Origin: an uncultured Sphingopyxis sp.
Lineage (GTDB): Bacteria; Pseudomonadota; Alphaproteobacteria; Sphingomonadales; Sphingomonadaceae
Assembly: GCA_937957805.1 (NCBI GenBank)
Contig: CALFXW010000241.1
Coordinates: forward strand, 1 to 18,055
Direction of reading: 5' to 3'
DNA: 18,055 bases
Below are positions 6,547 through 14,724 of this stretch, piece after piece. Both the position numbers and the translations under genes were made by a program. How positions within the stretch are numbered: the first letter of the stretch is position 1; the number at the start of each line of letters is the position of its first letter. The notes under the pieces were generated by a model, which was not told where the DNA came from, ran no database searches, and saw only the letters and a list, made by a program, of their open reading frames with translations.

Positions 6547-6996
6547 TTATAGCGGCTCGACCGTCAGGACATTACCCTTTGCCCCGGTGACGCGCATCTG
6601 GCTGCCCACCGGGGCATCGCTGCCCTGTACGCTCCATTCGCTGTCACCGACGCGCGCGCGGCCATGCCCGCCGACAATCGCTTCAACCAGCACCACCTGA
6701 CTGCCAATCAGGCGGCCGATCCGGTCGTTGAGCAGCGGATCATCGCTTGCAATCGCATTGCTCGACGTCCAGCGCCGCCCGACGAAAACCGACGCTATCG
6801 CCAGCAGCGCAAAGCAGGCGAACTGCCATTCGATGCCAATGGGCAGCGCCCATGCCATGGCACCTGTCAGCAATGCGGCAATCCCGATGTAGAGCAAATA
6901 GAGGCCCGGCAGCAGCATTTCCGCCGACACCAACAGCAGCCCGGCTATCAGCCACAGCGCGTAAATGGGCAGGGTGGACAGGAAATCGCCCATCAT
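6547..6996 (-). CDS. NfeD-like membrane protein (partner of SPFH protein)
   Basis: This is a short NfeD protein of 149 residues without the ClpP-like protease domain of long NfeD. The first half holds three likely membrane helices (about 8-27, 30-52 and 56-74). The second half (about 88-149) is the soluble OB-fold domain, containing DRIGRLIGSQVVLVEAIVGGHGRARVGDSEWSV. NfeD proteins act with SPFH/stomatin-type proteins in the inner membrane, probably on membrane protein quality or lipid domains. The start overlaps the SPFH stop (ATGA, 6993-6996), and a second ATG follows directly. GGAG lies 5 bases before the first and 8 before the second, so either could serve. Confidence 0.88.
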   Translation of the reverse strand: MMGDFLSTLPIYALWLIAGLLLVSAEMLLPGLYLLYIGIAALLTGAMAWALPIGIEWQFACFALLAIASVFVGRRWTSSNAIASDDPLLNDRIGRLIGSQVVLVEAIVGGHGRARVGDSEWSVQGSDAPVGSQMRVTGAKGNVLTVEPL

Positions 6997-7901
6997 TTTT
7001 TCTCCAGCGCGTCGCGGGCCAATTCGCCAATCCCGCCGATGGTGCCGATAAGCTGGGTCGCTTCGACCGGGAAGAGGATGGTCTTGGCGTTGGGTGAGGT
7101 GGCAAATTGCGACACCGCCTCCACATATTTTTGCGCGATGAAATAATTGATCGCCTGCGAACCTGAATCGGCGATCGCTTTGGACACCATTTCGGTGGCC
7201 TTACCCTCTGCCTCCGCCTCACGCTCGCGGGCTTCGGCATCGCGGAAAGCCGCCTCGCGCCGCCCCTCCGCCTGCAAAATCTGGCTTTGCTTTTCACCCT
7301 CTGCCCGCAAAATTTCAGCAGCGCGCAGCCCCTCCGCCTCCAGGATGACCGCGCGCTTTTCACGTTCCGCCTTCATCTGGCGCGCCATGGCGTTGGAAAT
7401 GTCGGCGGGCGGGCGAATATCCTTTATCTCGACGCGGGTGATTTTGACGCCCCACGGTTGGGTGGCATGGTCAACCACCGACAGCAGCCGTGCGTTAATC
7501 TCATCCCGCTTGGACAGGGTTTCATCGAGATCCATCGACCCCATGACGGTGCGTAAATTGGTGGTGGTCAGCTGCATGATCGCGAAATAAACATCGCTGA
7601 CTTCATAGGCCGCCTTGGCCGCGTCGAGCACCTGAAAAAATACCACCGCATCAACCCCCACCATCGCATTGTCGCGGGTGATGATTTCCTGCCCCGGAAT
7701 GTCGAGCACCTGTTCCATCATATTCACCTTGCGCCCGACGCGTTCGATGATGGGAATGATGATGGTGAGGCCGGGGTAAGCAACTTTGGTAAAACGGCCA
7801 AAGCGTTCGATGGTATAATTATAGCCCTGTCGCACCATTTTGACCGCCGCGAACAAAAATATGACCGCGAAAAGGGCAAATATTGGCAATACCGCGTACA
7901 T
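6993..7901 (-). CDS. SPFH/band 7 membrane protein, QmcA/paraslipin type
   Basis: This protein of 302 residues has an N-terminal membrane anchor (about residues 3-22), then the SPFH domain from YNYTIERFGRFTKVAYPGL to about residue 180, with VLDIPGQEIITRDNAMVGVDAVVFFQV and VKITRVEIKDIRPP. A charged coiled coil of AEGxxxA-type repeats follows (about 188-240). The C-terminal end is NAKTILFPVE. This layout is that of QmcA (YbbK) and paraslipins, which form large oligomeric rings on the inner membrane, in E. coli with the protease FtsH. The neighbouring nfeD gene, overlapping by 4 bp, is the standard partner. GGGGA lies about 8 bases before the ATG at 7901. A 131-base divergent gap separates it from the peptidase gene; I saw no convincing promoter there. 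Confidence 0.92.
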   Translation of the reverse strand: MYAVLPIFALFAVIFLFAAVKMVRQGYNYTIERFGRFTKVAYPGLTIIIPIIERVGRKVNMMEQVLDIPGQEIITRDNAMVGVDAVVFFQVLDAAKAAYEVSDVYFAIMQLTTTNLRTVMGSMDLDETLSKRDEINARLLSVVDHATQPWGVKITRVEIKDIRPPADISNAMARQMKAEREKRAVILEAEGLRAAEILRAEGEKQSQILQAEGRREAAFRDAEAREREAEAEGKATEMVSKAIADSGSQAINYFIAQKYVEAVSQFATSPNAKTILFPVEATQLIGTIGGIGELARDALEKK

Positions 7902-8032
7902 GAATCTTCCCCTTGCTCATTCCAGCATTCAGCAAGGCTAAGCCTCTGGATGGCAAATGCAACCGTCGCAATCTGGTCGCCAACTTATGTAGATATTGCA
8001 AGCTTGTGAAATCATCGGCATGAAGCGCGTCG

Positions 8033-9535
8033 ATGAAAATGGCATCCCATATCCTGCTCGCCGCCGCGCTGGTCGCTGCAACCCCCCTTCATGCGCAAAA
8101 TGCTGTGCCCGACACGCCAGTAACCGAAGCGGAATTGCGCGCGGATATCGCCGCGCTCGCCGATGATGCTATGCTCGGGCGATTGCCGGGAACGGCGGGG
8201 GAAACGCTGGCGGCGCAATATATTGCGCGAGCTTTTGCTGCAGCGGGCTTTGTCGGTGGCGCGGATGTGTCGGGCGGCTGGTATCAGCCGGTGCCATTGG
8301 TGACACTGGGCTATGTCGATGATCTGACCATGGTGCGCGACCGTGCGGGACGCATGGTCGATGGTCTCCACATCATCAACCGTGCCCCTGCGGGTGGACG
8401 CGTCGAACTGGACGATGCGTCGCTGATTTTCGTGGGGCATGGCGTTGGGGCTGATGGCCATGTGCTGGGGGATGTGCGCGGCAAAATCGCCATCATGGTG
8501 ACCGATGACAGGCCCGGCGACAATGCGCTGAGCGCCGAACAGCGCCGCGCCGCGCTGGCCGCAGCAGGGGCGGTGGGCATCTGGTCGGTGCCGCCAGCCC
8601 GTTTTCCCTTTGCCGTGATTCAGCGCCAATATCGCGGCGGGCGGATGCAATTGGCGGCGCGCATCCTGCCGCTGCGCATCGAAGGGGTGATAGACCACCC
8701 GACGCTCGCGCGCTTATTCAGCCTGTCGGGGCGGGATGGGGCGGACGTGCTGGCCCATATGGCGGCAGATGATTTTGCCGCCATAGACCTTGGCCCGCGC
8801 GCCAATGTGCAGGTGACTACGCTGCGCCGCGATTTCAACAGCTATAATGTCGTTGCGCGCCGCCCGGGCAGCCATAGTGATGCGGGCGCGGTGCTGATTA
8901 CCGGCCATTGGGACCATCTGGGCGAATGTCGTCCGGCGGGCAGCGAAGATCGCATCTGCAACGGTGCGGTCGATAATGCGAGCGGGATTGCAACGATGAT
9001 CGCGGTGGCGCGCCGTCTGGGGCAGGGCACGCCGATGGACCGGGATGTCATCCTCATCGCCACAACGGCGGAGGAACAAGGCCTGCTCGGCGCTTATCAT
9101 TATGCGGCGCACCCGACGGTGCCGCTCAATAAAATCACCATCGCGCTTAACATCGATACGGTGGCTATTGCACCGCGCGGCGCGCCGATGGCCATCGTCG
9201 GGCGCGGTGCCAACCCCTATGATGCCGAAATCGACGCTGTGGCGCGCGCGCTGGGCCGCGCCGTGGACAGCGACTTGGACGCCAACGCCTTTATCCGGCG
9301 GCAGGATGGCTGGGCATTGGGCGCAGCGGGTGTCCCCTCCATCATGGCGGGGGGCAGTTTTTCGGACATGGCCCCGCTCGAAGCCTATCTGGAGGGGCCA
9401 TATCATGCCCCCAATGACGAACTGACCGATGCCGTCCCGCTCGGCGGCGCGGCGGATGATGGCGACTTGCACATCGCGCTTGCACGGCATTTCGCCAATC
9501 TGGCGACCCATCCGGCCAGCAATAGCGCAGACTAG
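8033..9535 (+). CDS. exported M28-family zinc peptidase
   Basis: This is a metallopeptidase of 500 residues. Residues 1-21 form a Sec signal peptide (HILLAAALVAATPLHA, likely cleaved before Gln22), so it acts in the periplasm or outside. Residues about 110-230 look like a protease-associated (PA) insertion. The M28 catalytic domain shows the full ligand set: His292 in GHWDHLG, Asp314 in GAVDNASG, the Glu347-Glu348 pair in TTAEEQGLLG, Asp375 in NIDTVA and His458 in PYHAPND. These agree with two-zinc aminopeptidases, so cleavage of N-terminal residues or small peptides is expected; the exact substrate is unknown. No strong ribosome site precedes ATG 8033, and ATG 8039 is an alternative with little effect on the product. 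It appears to be transcribed alone. Confidence 0.92.
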   Translation: MKMASHILLAAALVAATPLHAQNAVPDTPVTEAELRADIAALADDAMLGRLPGTAGETLAAQYIARAFAAAGFVGGADVSGGWYQPVPLVTLGYVDDLTMVRDRAGRMVDGLHIINRAPAGGRVELDDASLIFVGHGVGADGHVLGDVRGKIAIMVTDDRPGDNALSAEQRRAALAAAGAVGIWSVPPARFPFAVIQRQYRGGRMQLAARILPLRIEGVIDHPTLARLFSLSGRDGADVLAHMAADDFAAIDLGPRANVQVTTLRRDFNSYNVVARRPGSHSDAGAVLITGHWDHLGECRPAGSEDRICNGAVDNASGIATMIAVARRLGQGTPMDRDVILIATTAEEQGLLGAYHYAAHPTVPLNKITIALNIDTVAIAPRGAPMAIVGRGANPYDAEIDAVARALGRAVDSDLDANAFIRRQDGWALGAAGVPSIMAGGSFSDMAPLEAYLEGPYHAPNDELTDAVPLGGAADDGDLHIALARHFANLATHPASNSAD

Positions 9536-9560
9536 CCGCCAGCGGCAGCACTAGATAATC

Positions 9561-9587
9561 GGCGGCCATGCGTTTACATGGGCCGCC
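9561..9587 (+). other. hairpin after the peptidase gene / upstream of guaB
   Basis: GGCGGCCATG (9561-9570) pairs with CATGGGCCGCC (9577-9587) with one bulged G and a 6-base loop. No T tract follows, so a classical intrinsic terminator is not shown. It could end the peptidase transcript or belong to a guaB leader. Confidence 0.45.
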
Positions 9588-9625
9588 ACCTTGGCGATTC
9601 GGCGTTATGGCCGCACCGCCGCACC

Positions 9626-9643
9626 GGCGCATTGGGATGCGCC
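9626..9643 (+). promoter_or_regulatory. perfect hairpin in the guaB 5' leader
   Basis: GGCGCAT (9626-9632) and ATGCGCC (9637-9643) form a perfect 7-bp stem with the loop TGGG, ending 22 bases before the guaB ATG. As DNA it could be an operator; as RNA it could affect translation. No known riboswitch is recognisable. Confidence 0.4.
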
Positions 9644-9665
9644 CTGACGGACAGAAAGTGGCAAA

Positions 9666-11123
9666 ATGGAAATTCGGCTCGGCCTTACCTTTGATGATGT
9701 GTTGCTGGTTCCCGGCGCGTCGGATGTCCTGCCGTCCTCGGTCGATGTAGCCAGCCGCCTCACCCGCCAGATTCCGCTGGCAATCCCGATTATTTCGTCG
9801 GCGATGGACACGGTGACCGAAGAAGCGATGGCGATTGCCATGGCGCAATTGGGCGGCATCGGCGTGCTGCACCGTAATTTGACGGTGGAGGAACAGGCCC
9901 AAGCGGTGCGCCGCGTCAAACGCTATGTCGCGGGCATGGTGGTCAATCCCATCACCATCACCGCTGATGCGCCGCTTGCCGATGCGCTGGCGCTGATGGA
10001 ACATCACCATATTTCGGGTATCCCGGTGGTCGAGGATGATGGCCGTCTGTGTGGGATTTTGACCCACCGTGACGTGCGCTTTGCCGAAAACCCAAATGAA
10101 AAAGTCGCCGCGCTGATGACGCGCGACAACCTCGCCACCGTAACCAGCGATGTGACGCAGGAGGATGCGCGCCGCCTGCTCCACCAGCGGCGGATCGAAA
10201 AATTGCTGGTGGTGGATGGGGAATATCGCTGCGTCGGGCTGCTGACGGTCAAGGATATGGACAAGGCGATTGCCTATCCCAACGCCACCAAGGATGCGAC
10301 CGGGCGGCTGCGCGTGGCGGCGGCAACGACCACTGGCGACAAGGGGTTGGAACGCGCACGCGCGCTGCTCGATGCCGAATGTGACTGCATCATCATTGAT
10401 ACCGCGCATGGTCACCAGTCGATGGTGGCAGACGCCGTGCGCGCGGTGCGCGCCATGTCGGCGGACGTTGCCATCGTCGCGGGCAATGTCGCCACCGCAG
10501 CGGCAACCCGCGCGTTGATTGATGCGGGGGCGGACTGTGTAAAGGTCGGCATTGGCCCGGGTTCCATCTGCACCACCCGCGTCGTCGCGGGGGTCGGCGT
10601 GCCGCAATTGACCGCCGTTATGGACTGCGCGGCAGAGGCGGCAAAATCGGGCGTGCCGGTGATCGCCGATGGCGGGCTGCGCACGTCGGGCGACATTGCC
10701 AAGGCGCTGGCCGCTGGCGCGTCGAGCGTGATGGTGGGCAGCCTGCTCGCCGGAACAGAGGAAGCGCCGGGGGAAACATTCCTCTTTCAGGGGCGCACCT
10801 ACAAGGCATATCGCGGCATGGGCAGCGTCGGCGCGATGGCGCGCGGCAGCGCCGACCGTTATTTTCAGCAGGACATCAAGGATCAGCTGAAATTGGTGCC
10901 AGAGGGGATAGAGGGCCGCGTCCCCTTTAAGGGCAGCGTGCGCGACATCGTCCACCAATTGGTTGGCGGGGTAAAGGCGGCGATGGGTTATTGCGGCGCG
11001 GCGACCCTGCCGCTGCTGCGCGAACGCGCGCAATTCATCCAGATCACCAATGCTGGATTGTCGGAAAGCCATGTGCATGATGTAACGATCACGCGCGAAG
11101 CGCCCAATTATCCGACACGATAG
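9666..11123 (+). CDS. guaB: Inosine-5'-monophosphate dehydrogenase
   Basis: GuaB oxidises IMP to XMP with NAD+, the first committed step of GMP synthesis in the cytoplasm. The 485-residue length is typical. The start MEIRLGLTFDDVLLVPG and the block PIISSAMDTVTEEAMAIAMAQLGGIGVLHRN are diagnostic. Two CBS domains are inserted at about residues 94-205. The catalytic Cys302 lies in GPGSICTTR, followed by VIADGGLRTSGDIAKALAAGA and the phosphate-binding GASSVMVGSLLAGTEE. The mobile flap region has YRGMGSVGAMARGSADRYFQ. The ribosome site is weak (AGAAAG). Two hairpins lie in the 130-base region upstream. The RNA methyltransferase gene starts 14 bases after the stop and is probably co-transcribed. 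Confidence 0.97.
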   Translation: MEIRLGLTFDDVLLVPGASDVLPSSVDVASRLTRQIPLAIPIISSAMDTVTEEAMAIAMAQLGGIGVLHRNLTVEEQAQAVRRVKRYVAGMVVNPITITADAPLADALALMEHHHISGIPVVEDDGRLCGILTHRDVRFAENPNEKVAALMTRDNLATVTSDVTQEDARRLLHQRRIEKLLVVDGEYRCVGLLTVKDMDKAIAYPNATKDATGRLRVAAATTTGDKGLERARALLDAECDCIIIDTAHGHQSMVADAVRAVRAMSADVAIVAGNVATAAATRALIDAGADCVKVGIGPGSICTTRVVAGVGVPQLTAVMDCAAEAAKSGVPVIADGGLRTSGDIAKALAAGASSVMVGSLLAGTEEAPGETFLFQGRTYKAYRGMGSVGAMARGSADRYFQQDIKDQLKLVPEGIEGRVPFKGSVRDIVHQLVGGVKAAMGYCGAATLPLLRERAQFIQITNAGLSESHVHDVTITREAPNYPTR

Positions 11124-11137
11124 GGGCGCGGAACATC

Positions 11138-12307
11138 ATGCGGCCTGATGCGCGCGTCCAATCCGCCATTGACCTGCTCGACGCGATAATTTTGGCGGCG
11201 CGCGACGGCGGGGCGGCGGCCGATGTCATCGCCAGCCGATTTTTCAAGACCCGCCGCTATGCAGGCTCGGCTGACCGACGCGCGATCCGCGACCTCGCAT
11301 GGGCGGCGATCCGCCGTTTTGGCGAACGTCCCGCCAATGGCCGTGCCGCAATGCTGGCGCTGGCGGATGGGGATGCTGCGCTTGCCGCGCATTTTACCGG
11401 GGCGGCACATGCCCCCGCAACGATTGATGGCGGCGAAGCGCGCGCAACCGGCGCGGCGGTGCCGCAATGGCTGATGCCCCATATCGACCCGCGCATCGAT
11501 GCTGGGGAACAGGCCGCGCTGCTCGAACGGGCGCCGCTCGACCTCAGGCTCAATCGTGCGCGGCTGAGCGATATTGTCCTGCCCGAAGGGGCGGCATTGG
11601 GCGCGCCGATTGATGGGCTGCGCCTGCCGCATGACAGCGACGTTGCCGCCCATCCGGCGGTAATTGCGGGCGCGGCGGTGGTGCAGGATGCGGCGAGCCA
11701 ATATGTTGCTTCATTGTGCGACGCGCCGCGCCACAGAGTCATCCTCGACCTGTGCGCGGGGGCAGGCGGCAAGACGCTGGCGCTGGCCGCCGCCAACCCC
11801 GACGCGCACATCATCGCCTGTGATATTGACCGCTCGCGGCTCCAGCGGCTTGCACCGCGCGCCGAACAAATGGGCGCAACCAACATCGAAACCCGCCTGC
11901 TCAACCCCGGGCAAGAATTGGCTATGCTGGCCGATCTGGTTGGCAGGCTCGATCTGCTGCTCATCGATGCGCCCTGTTCGGGCAGCGGCACATGGCGGCG
12001 CAACCCGGAAGGGCGCTGGCGGCTCACCCCCAAACGCTTGACCAGCCTGACCGATGCGCAAGCCCGCCTGCTTGATATAGCTGGAAAATTGCTGGCAGGG
12101 CGGGGCACCCTCGTTTATGCGGTATGTTCCTTGTTGCACGATGAGGGGGAGGGACAGGTGCGCCGCTGGCTGAATGCAAATCCCGATTGGCAGGGCGACT
12201 GGCCGCAGGATTGGGCGCTTGGCCGGGTGAGCGGAGTCGGGCGCATTTTGACCCCCCATCATGATGGATGCGACGGATTTTTTGTGGCGCGGCTCAGGTG
12301 TCGATAG
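11138..12307 (+). CDS. RsmB/NOP-family S-adenosylmethionine-dependent RNA m5C methyltransferase
   Basis: This enzyme of 389 residues is predicted to methylate cytosine in RNA. The N-terminal 130 or so residues are helical (RsmB-like, SRFFKTRRYAGSADRRAIRDLAW). The Rossmann domain then begins at VQDAASQYVASLCD, with the AdoMet motif LDLCAGAGGKTLAL and the acidic DID. Both catalytic cysteines are present: Cys280 in IDAPCSGSGTWRRNPEGRW and Cys330 in YAVCSLL. It ends DGCDGFFVARL. The paired cysteines and sequence order are those of the RsmB/NOP family. Whether its target is 16S rRNA C967, as for RsmB, or another site cannot be told, so no symbol is given. It lies 14 bases after guaB and 35 bases before the TPR gene. 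Confidence 0.9.
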   Translation: MRPDARVQSAIDLLDAIILAARDGGAAADVIASRFFKTRRYAGSADRRAIRDLAWAAIRRFGERPANGRAAMLALADGDAALAAHFTGAAHAPATIDGGEARATGAAVPQWLMPHIDPRIDAGEQAALLERAPLDLRLNRARLSDIVLPEGAALGAPIDGLRLPHDSDVAAHPAVIAGAAVVQDAASQYVASLCDAPRHRVILDLCAGAGGKTLALAAANPDAHIIACDIDRSRLQRLAPRAEQMGATNIETRLLNPGQELAMLADLVGRLDLLLIDAPCSGSGTWRRNPEGRWRLTPKRLTSLTDAQARLLDIAGKLLAGRGTLVYAVCSLLHDEGEGQVRRWLNANPDWQGDWPQDWALGRVSGVGRILTPHHDGCDGFFVARLRCR

Positions 12308-12342
12308 CGACCAGCACCCTGCCCATTTGGAAGGAGGCGTTG

Positions 12343-13203
12343 ATGCGCTATACCCCCCTGGCAGCGGCTGTGGCGCTCTGCCTTTGTGCGACGAGCAGCA
12401 TGATTTTGGGGGCGCCGCGCGCCGAAGCGCCACTCTCCCCCCTCTCACTACAGATGCAGGCGACAGGCGATCAGGCGCGCGCGGCGAGCCAATGGAGCGC
12501 GGCGATTGATGCCTATGAAAGCGCGCTGGTGGCCGACCCGCGCAATGCCGGTGCGCTGATCGGTTTGGGGGATGTGGCGCGCGCCCAAAATCTGCCGGGC
12601 AAGGCGATTGGCTATTATGATGACGCCTTGCTAATCCGCCCGGACACGGCAGCAGCGCTCGCCGGCCTTGGCGAAGCCTATGTCGCGCGCGGGGCGATTG
12701 ACCGGGCGCGCGATACGCTGGCGCAGCTACAGCGGGTGTGCGGCGGCGATGGCTGCGCGGAAATCGCGACGTTGACCGGCGCAATCCACGCGGCGGGAGA
12801 ACAAACCGCGATGCGCCCCGAAGCGGTTATGCCGCGCCCCAGCGTCGAATTTGCATCACCCGGAAACCACTATTTAGGTCACAAACTGCGCGCCAGCGCC
12901 AGCCATTCATCCATATCCAGCGTTTCGGCGCGGCGCGTCGGGTCAATGCCGATGCTGCCCAGCGCATCCAACGCGCCAGCCACCCCTTTGAGCGATTGGC
13001 GCAGCATCTTGCGCCGCTGGCCAAAGGCGGCAGCAGTCAATTTCGACAATGTTACAGCCTCCACCCCCGCTGGCTGCGCCTTGGGGACGATATGGACAAT
13101 CGCCGACATCACCTTGGGCGGCGGGGTAAATGCCGACGCATGGACGCGCATCGCTATCCGCGCATCGCTGCGCCATTGGGCGAGTATGGCGAGCCGGCCA
13201 TAG
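12343..13203 (+). CDS. exported TPR-repeat protein with an abnormal 3' end overlapping rsmA
   Basis: The start is ATG 12343, with a near-perfect AAGGAGG (12331-12337) 5 bases upstream. An upstream in-frame ATG at 12268 would overlap the methyltransferase gene and has no such site. The N-terminus is a probable Sec signal peptide (about residues 1-29). Two to three TPR helical repeats follow (about 41-140), with AAIDAYESALVADPRNAGALIGLGDVARAQN and KAIGYYDDALLIRPDTAAALAGLGEAYVARG, then a Cys pair (VCGGDGC). The protein is probably a periplasmic scaffold; its partner is unknown. From about residue 178 on, the frame is antisense to rsmA and stops only at 13201-13203, giving 286 residues. The last 107 or so residues look like shadow sequence. 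A stop in the +1 frame at 12875-12877 would give a normal convergent end, so a frameshift or lost stop is likely. Confidence 0.7.
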   Translation: MRYTPLAAAVALCLCATSSMILGAPRAEAPLSPLSLQMQATGDQARAASQWSAAIDAYESALVADPRNAGALIGLGDVARAQNLPGKAIGYYDDALLIRPDTAAALAGLGEAYVARGAIDRARDTLAQLQRVCGGDGCAEIATLTGAIHAAGEQTAMRPEAVMPRPSVEFASPGNHYLGHKLRASASHSSISSVSARRVGSMPMLPSASNAPATPLSDWRSILRRWPKAAAVNFDNVTASTPAGCALGTIWTIADITLGGGVNADAWTRIAIRASLRHWASMASRP

Positions 13204-13700
13204 GCGCTGCTGCCCGGGCTCGCCACAATCCGTTCGGCCACCTCGCGCTGGAACATCAGCGTCAGCGATTGCCACAGCGGCGGCCAGGCCGGTGCCTCCA
13301 GCCAACGGGTGAGCAGCGCGGTGCCCACATTATAGGGCAGGTTGGCGAGGATGTGGTAAGGTTCGCCCATCTGCGCATCGGCATCAACGCGCAGCGCATC
13401 ATCGCCAATGACGCGCAATTGGCCGGGGAAATGCCCCGCCAATTGTTCGAGCGCGGGCAGGCAGCGCGCGTCACGCTCGACCGCGGTTACCCGTGCCCCG
13501 CTGCGCAACAGGGCGCGGGTCAGGCCGCCGGGGCCGGGGCCAACCTCAAACACTGGGGTGCCGTCGCCCAAAGGGGCGATGGCCGCAATCCGCGCCAATA
13601 ATTGTTCGTCGAGCAGGAAATTCTGGCCGAGCGATTTTTGTGCGCTCAGCCCGAATTCGGCGATTGTCTGACGCAGTGGGGGCAGTATGGGTGCGGGCAC
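12879..13700 (-). CDS. rsmA: 16S rRNA (adenine1518-N6/adenine1519-N6)-dimethyltransferase
   Basis: RsmA (KsgA) dimethylates two adjacent adenines at the 3' end of 16S rRNA late in 30S assembly. This protein of 273 residues has the family start KSLGQNFLLDEQLLARI, the AdoMet motif FEVGPGPGGLT at 51-61, an acidic VERDARC, the catalytic NLPY at 120-123, and the C-terminal helical domain with FTPPPKVMSAIV and FGQRRKMLRQSL. The start is GTG at 13700, 6 bases after the pdxA stop, with no strong ribosome site, so translation probably depends on coupling to pdxA. It is the last gene of lptD-surA-pdxA-rsmA. The 3' end lies against the convergent TPR gene. Confidence 0.96.
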   Translation of the reverse strand: MPAPILPPLRQTIAEFGLSAQKSLGQNFLLDEQLLARIAAIAPLGDGTPVFEVGPGPGGLTRALLRSGARVTAVERDARCLPALEQLAGHFPGQLRVIGDDALRVDADAQMGEPYHILANLPYNVGTALLTRWLEAPAWPPLWQSLTLMFQREVAERIVASPGSSAYGRLAILAQWRSDARIAMRVHASAFTPPPKVMSAIVHIVPKAQPAGVEAVTLSKLTAAAFGQRRKMLRQSLKGVAGALDALGSIGIDPTRRAETLDMDEWLALARSL

Positions 13701-13706
13701 GCGCGC

Positions 13707-14705
13707 TTAATCACATGCGGCACGATTGCGGGCAAGCTGGCCCGCCAGCGCAATCGCGGATATCATTGGCCCCGCGCTGGCGATATGCTTGCCGGCAATG
13801 TCAAACGCCGTGCCATGGTCGGGGGATGTGCGGATAATCGGCAGCCCCAACGTCACATTGACCCCGGTTTCAAAGGCCAATGCTTTGAGCGGGATTAGCG
13901 CCTGATCATGATACATGCACAAAATCGCATCAAATCGTCCGCGCACTTGCGGCGCGAACAGCGCATCGGGGGACATCGGCCCGGCGACATCGACCCCGTC
14001 CGCACGCAATTGGTCGATGGCGGGGACGATGATGGTCGCTTCCTCCTGCCCGATATTGCCATTTTCGCCGCCATGCGGGTTCAGTCCGGCAATGGCGATG
14101 CGCGGGTGTTCAATGCCATATCCGCGCGCAAGGCCGCGCACGCAGCCCATCGCCTTGGCATGGATAAGGTCAATCGACAGCGCATCGGGAACATCGCGCA
14201 GCGGAATATGGACGGTGATGGGCACAACGCGCAGCGGCGGCACTAGGGCTTCGGACGCCAGCATCATCACTGCATTACAGCGCGCAACCCCGCAGCGGTC
14301 GGCGATAAATTCGGTCTGCCCGGCCTGCGTAAAGCCCACCTGATATAATTGTTCCTTGCTGACCGGCGCGGTGATGAGGCCGCTCGCCTCCCCCGAACGG
14401 GCGAGGCCAACCCCCAGTTCCAGTGCGTGGAGCGCGCAATGTGCGCCGCCGATGCTGGGGCTGCCGGGGGTGATGGCACCCGAATCTTCGACATGCCAGA
14501 CGGGCAGAGCATCGCCAAAGGCGGCGGCCCCTGCGGCCAGCGAATCCACCCGGGCTATCGGCCCTGACCAAACCATGCGCAGCGATTCGACGTCGCCCAG
14601 CGCGACAAAGGGTTGCAGATTGTGCGCCACGCGCGCTTCCCATGCACGCGCCGTCACTTCCGGCCCGATACCCGCCGGATCGCCCAAGGTTACGACAAAT
14701 GGCAC
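13707..14705 (-). CDS. pdxA: 4-hydroxythreonine-4-phosphate dehydrogenase
   Basis: PdxA oxidises 4-phosphohydroxy-L-threonine in pyridoxal 5'-phosphate synthesis. I place the start at GTG 14705, giving 332 residues beginning MPFVVTLGDPAGIGPEV. The open frame extends to a TTG at 14759, but that would overlap surA and add a tail unlike the family. GGGAG (14721-14717) precedes the GTG by 11 bases. With this start the three metal-binding histidines fall at His166 (TVHIPLRDVP), His211 (NPHGGENG) and His266 (MYHDQALIPLK), the same numbers as in E. coli PdxA, which supports the choice. SPDHGTAFDIAG near the end is also diagnostic. It sits 19 bases after surA and 6 bases before rsmA, as in E. coli. 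Confidence 0.95.
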   Translation of the reverse strand: MPFVVTLGDPAGIGPEVTARAWEARVAHNLQPFVALGDVESLRMVWSGPIARVDSLAAGAAAFGDALPVWHVEDSGAITPGSPSIGGAHCALHALELGVGLARSGEASGLITAPVSKEQLYQVGFTQAGQTEFIADRCGVARCNAVMMLASEALVPPLRVVPITVHIPLRDVPDALSIDLIHAKAMGCVRGLARGYGIEHPRIAIAGLNPHGGENGNIGQEEATIIVPAIDQLRADGVDVAGPMSPDALFAPQVRGRFDAILCMYHDQALIPLKALAFETGVNVTLGLPIIRTSPDHGTAFDIAGKHIASAGPMISAIALAGQLARNRAACD

Positions 14706-14724
14706 CGGTGGTGCTGCTCCCAAA

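Noticed and set aside
6538..6557. AGCCG...CGGCT hairpin between the convergent small DUF937-like gene and nfeD
   Set aside because: The stem is only 5 bp with a 10-base loop and no T tract, too weak to call a terminator.
7902..8032. Possible promoters in the SPFH/peptidase divergent gap
   Set aside because: No hexamer pair with acceptable spacing on either strand stood out.
9342..11078. 578-codon open frame on the minus strand opposite guaB
   Set aside because: It is antisense to a clearly conserved guaB, of low-complexity Arg/His composition, with no recognisable domain or ribosome site.
12268..12342. N-terminal extension of the TPR protein from ATG 12268
   Set aside because: It would overlap the end of the methyltransferase gene, hide the signal peptide, and ignore the strong AAGGAGG directly before ATG 12343.
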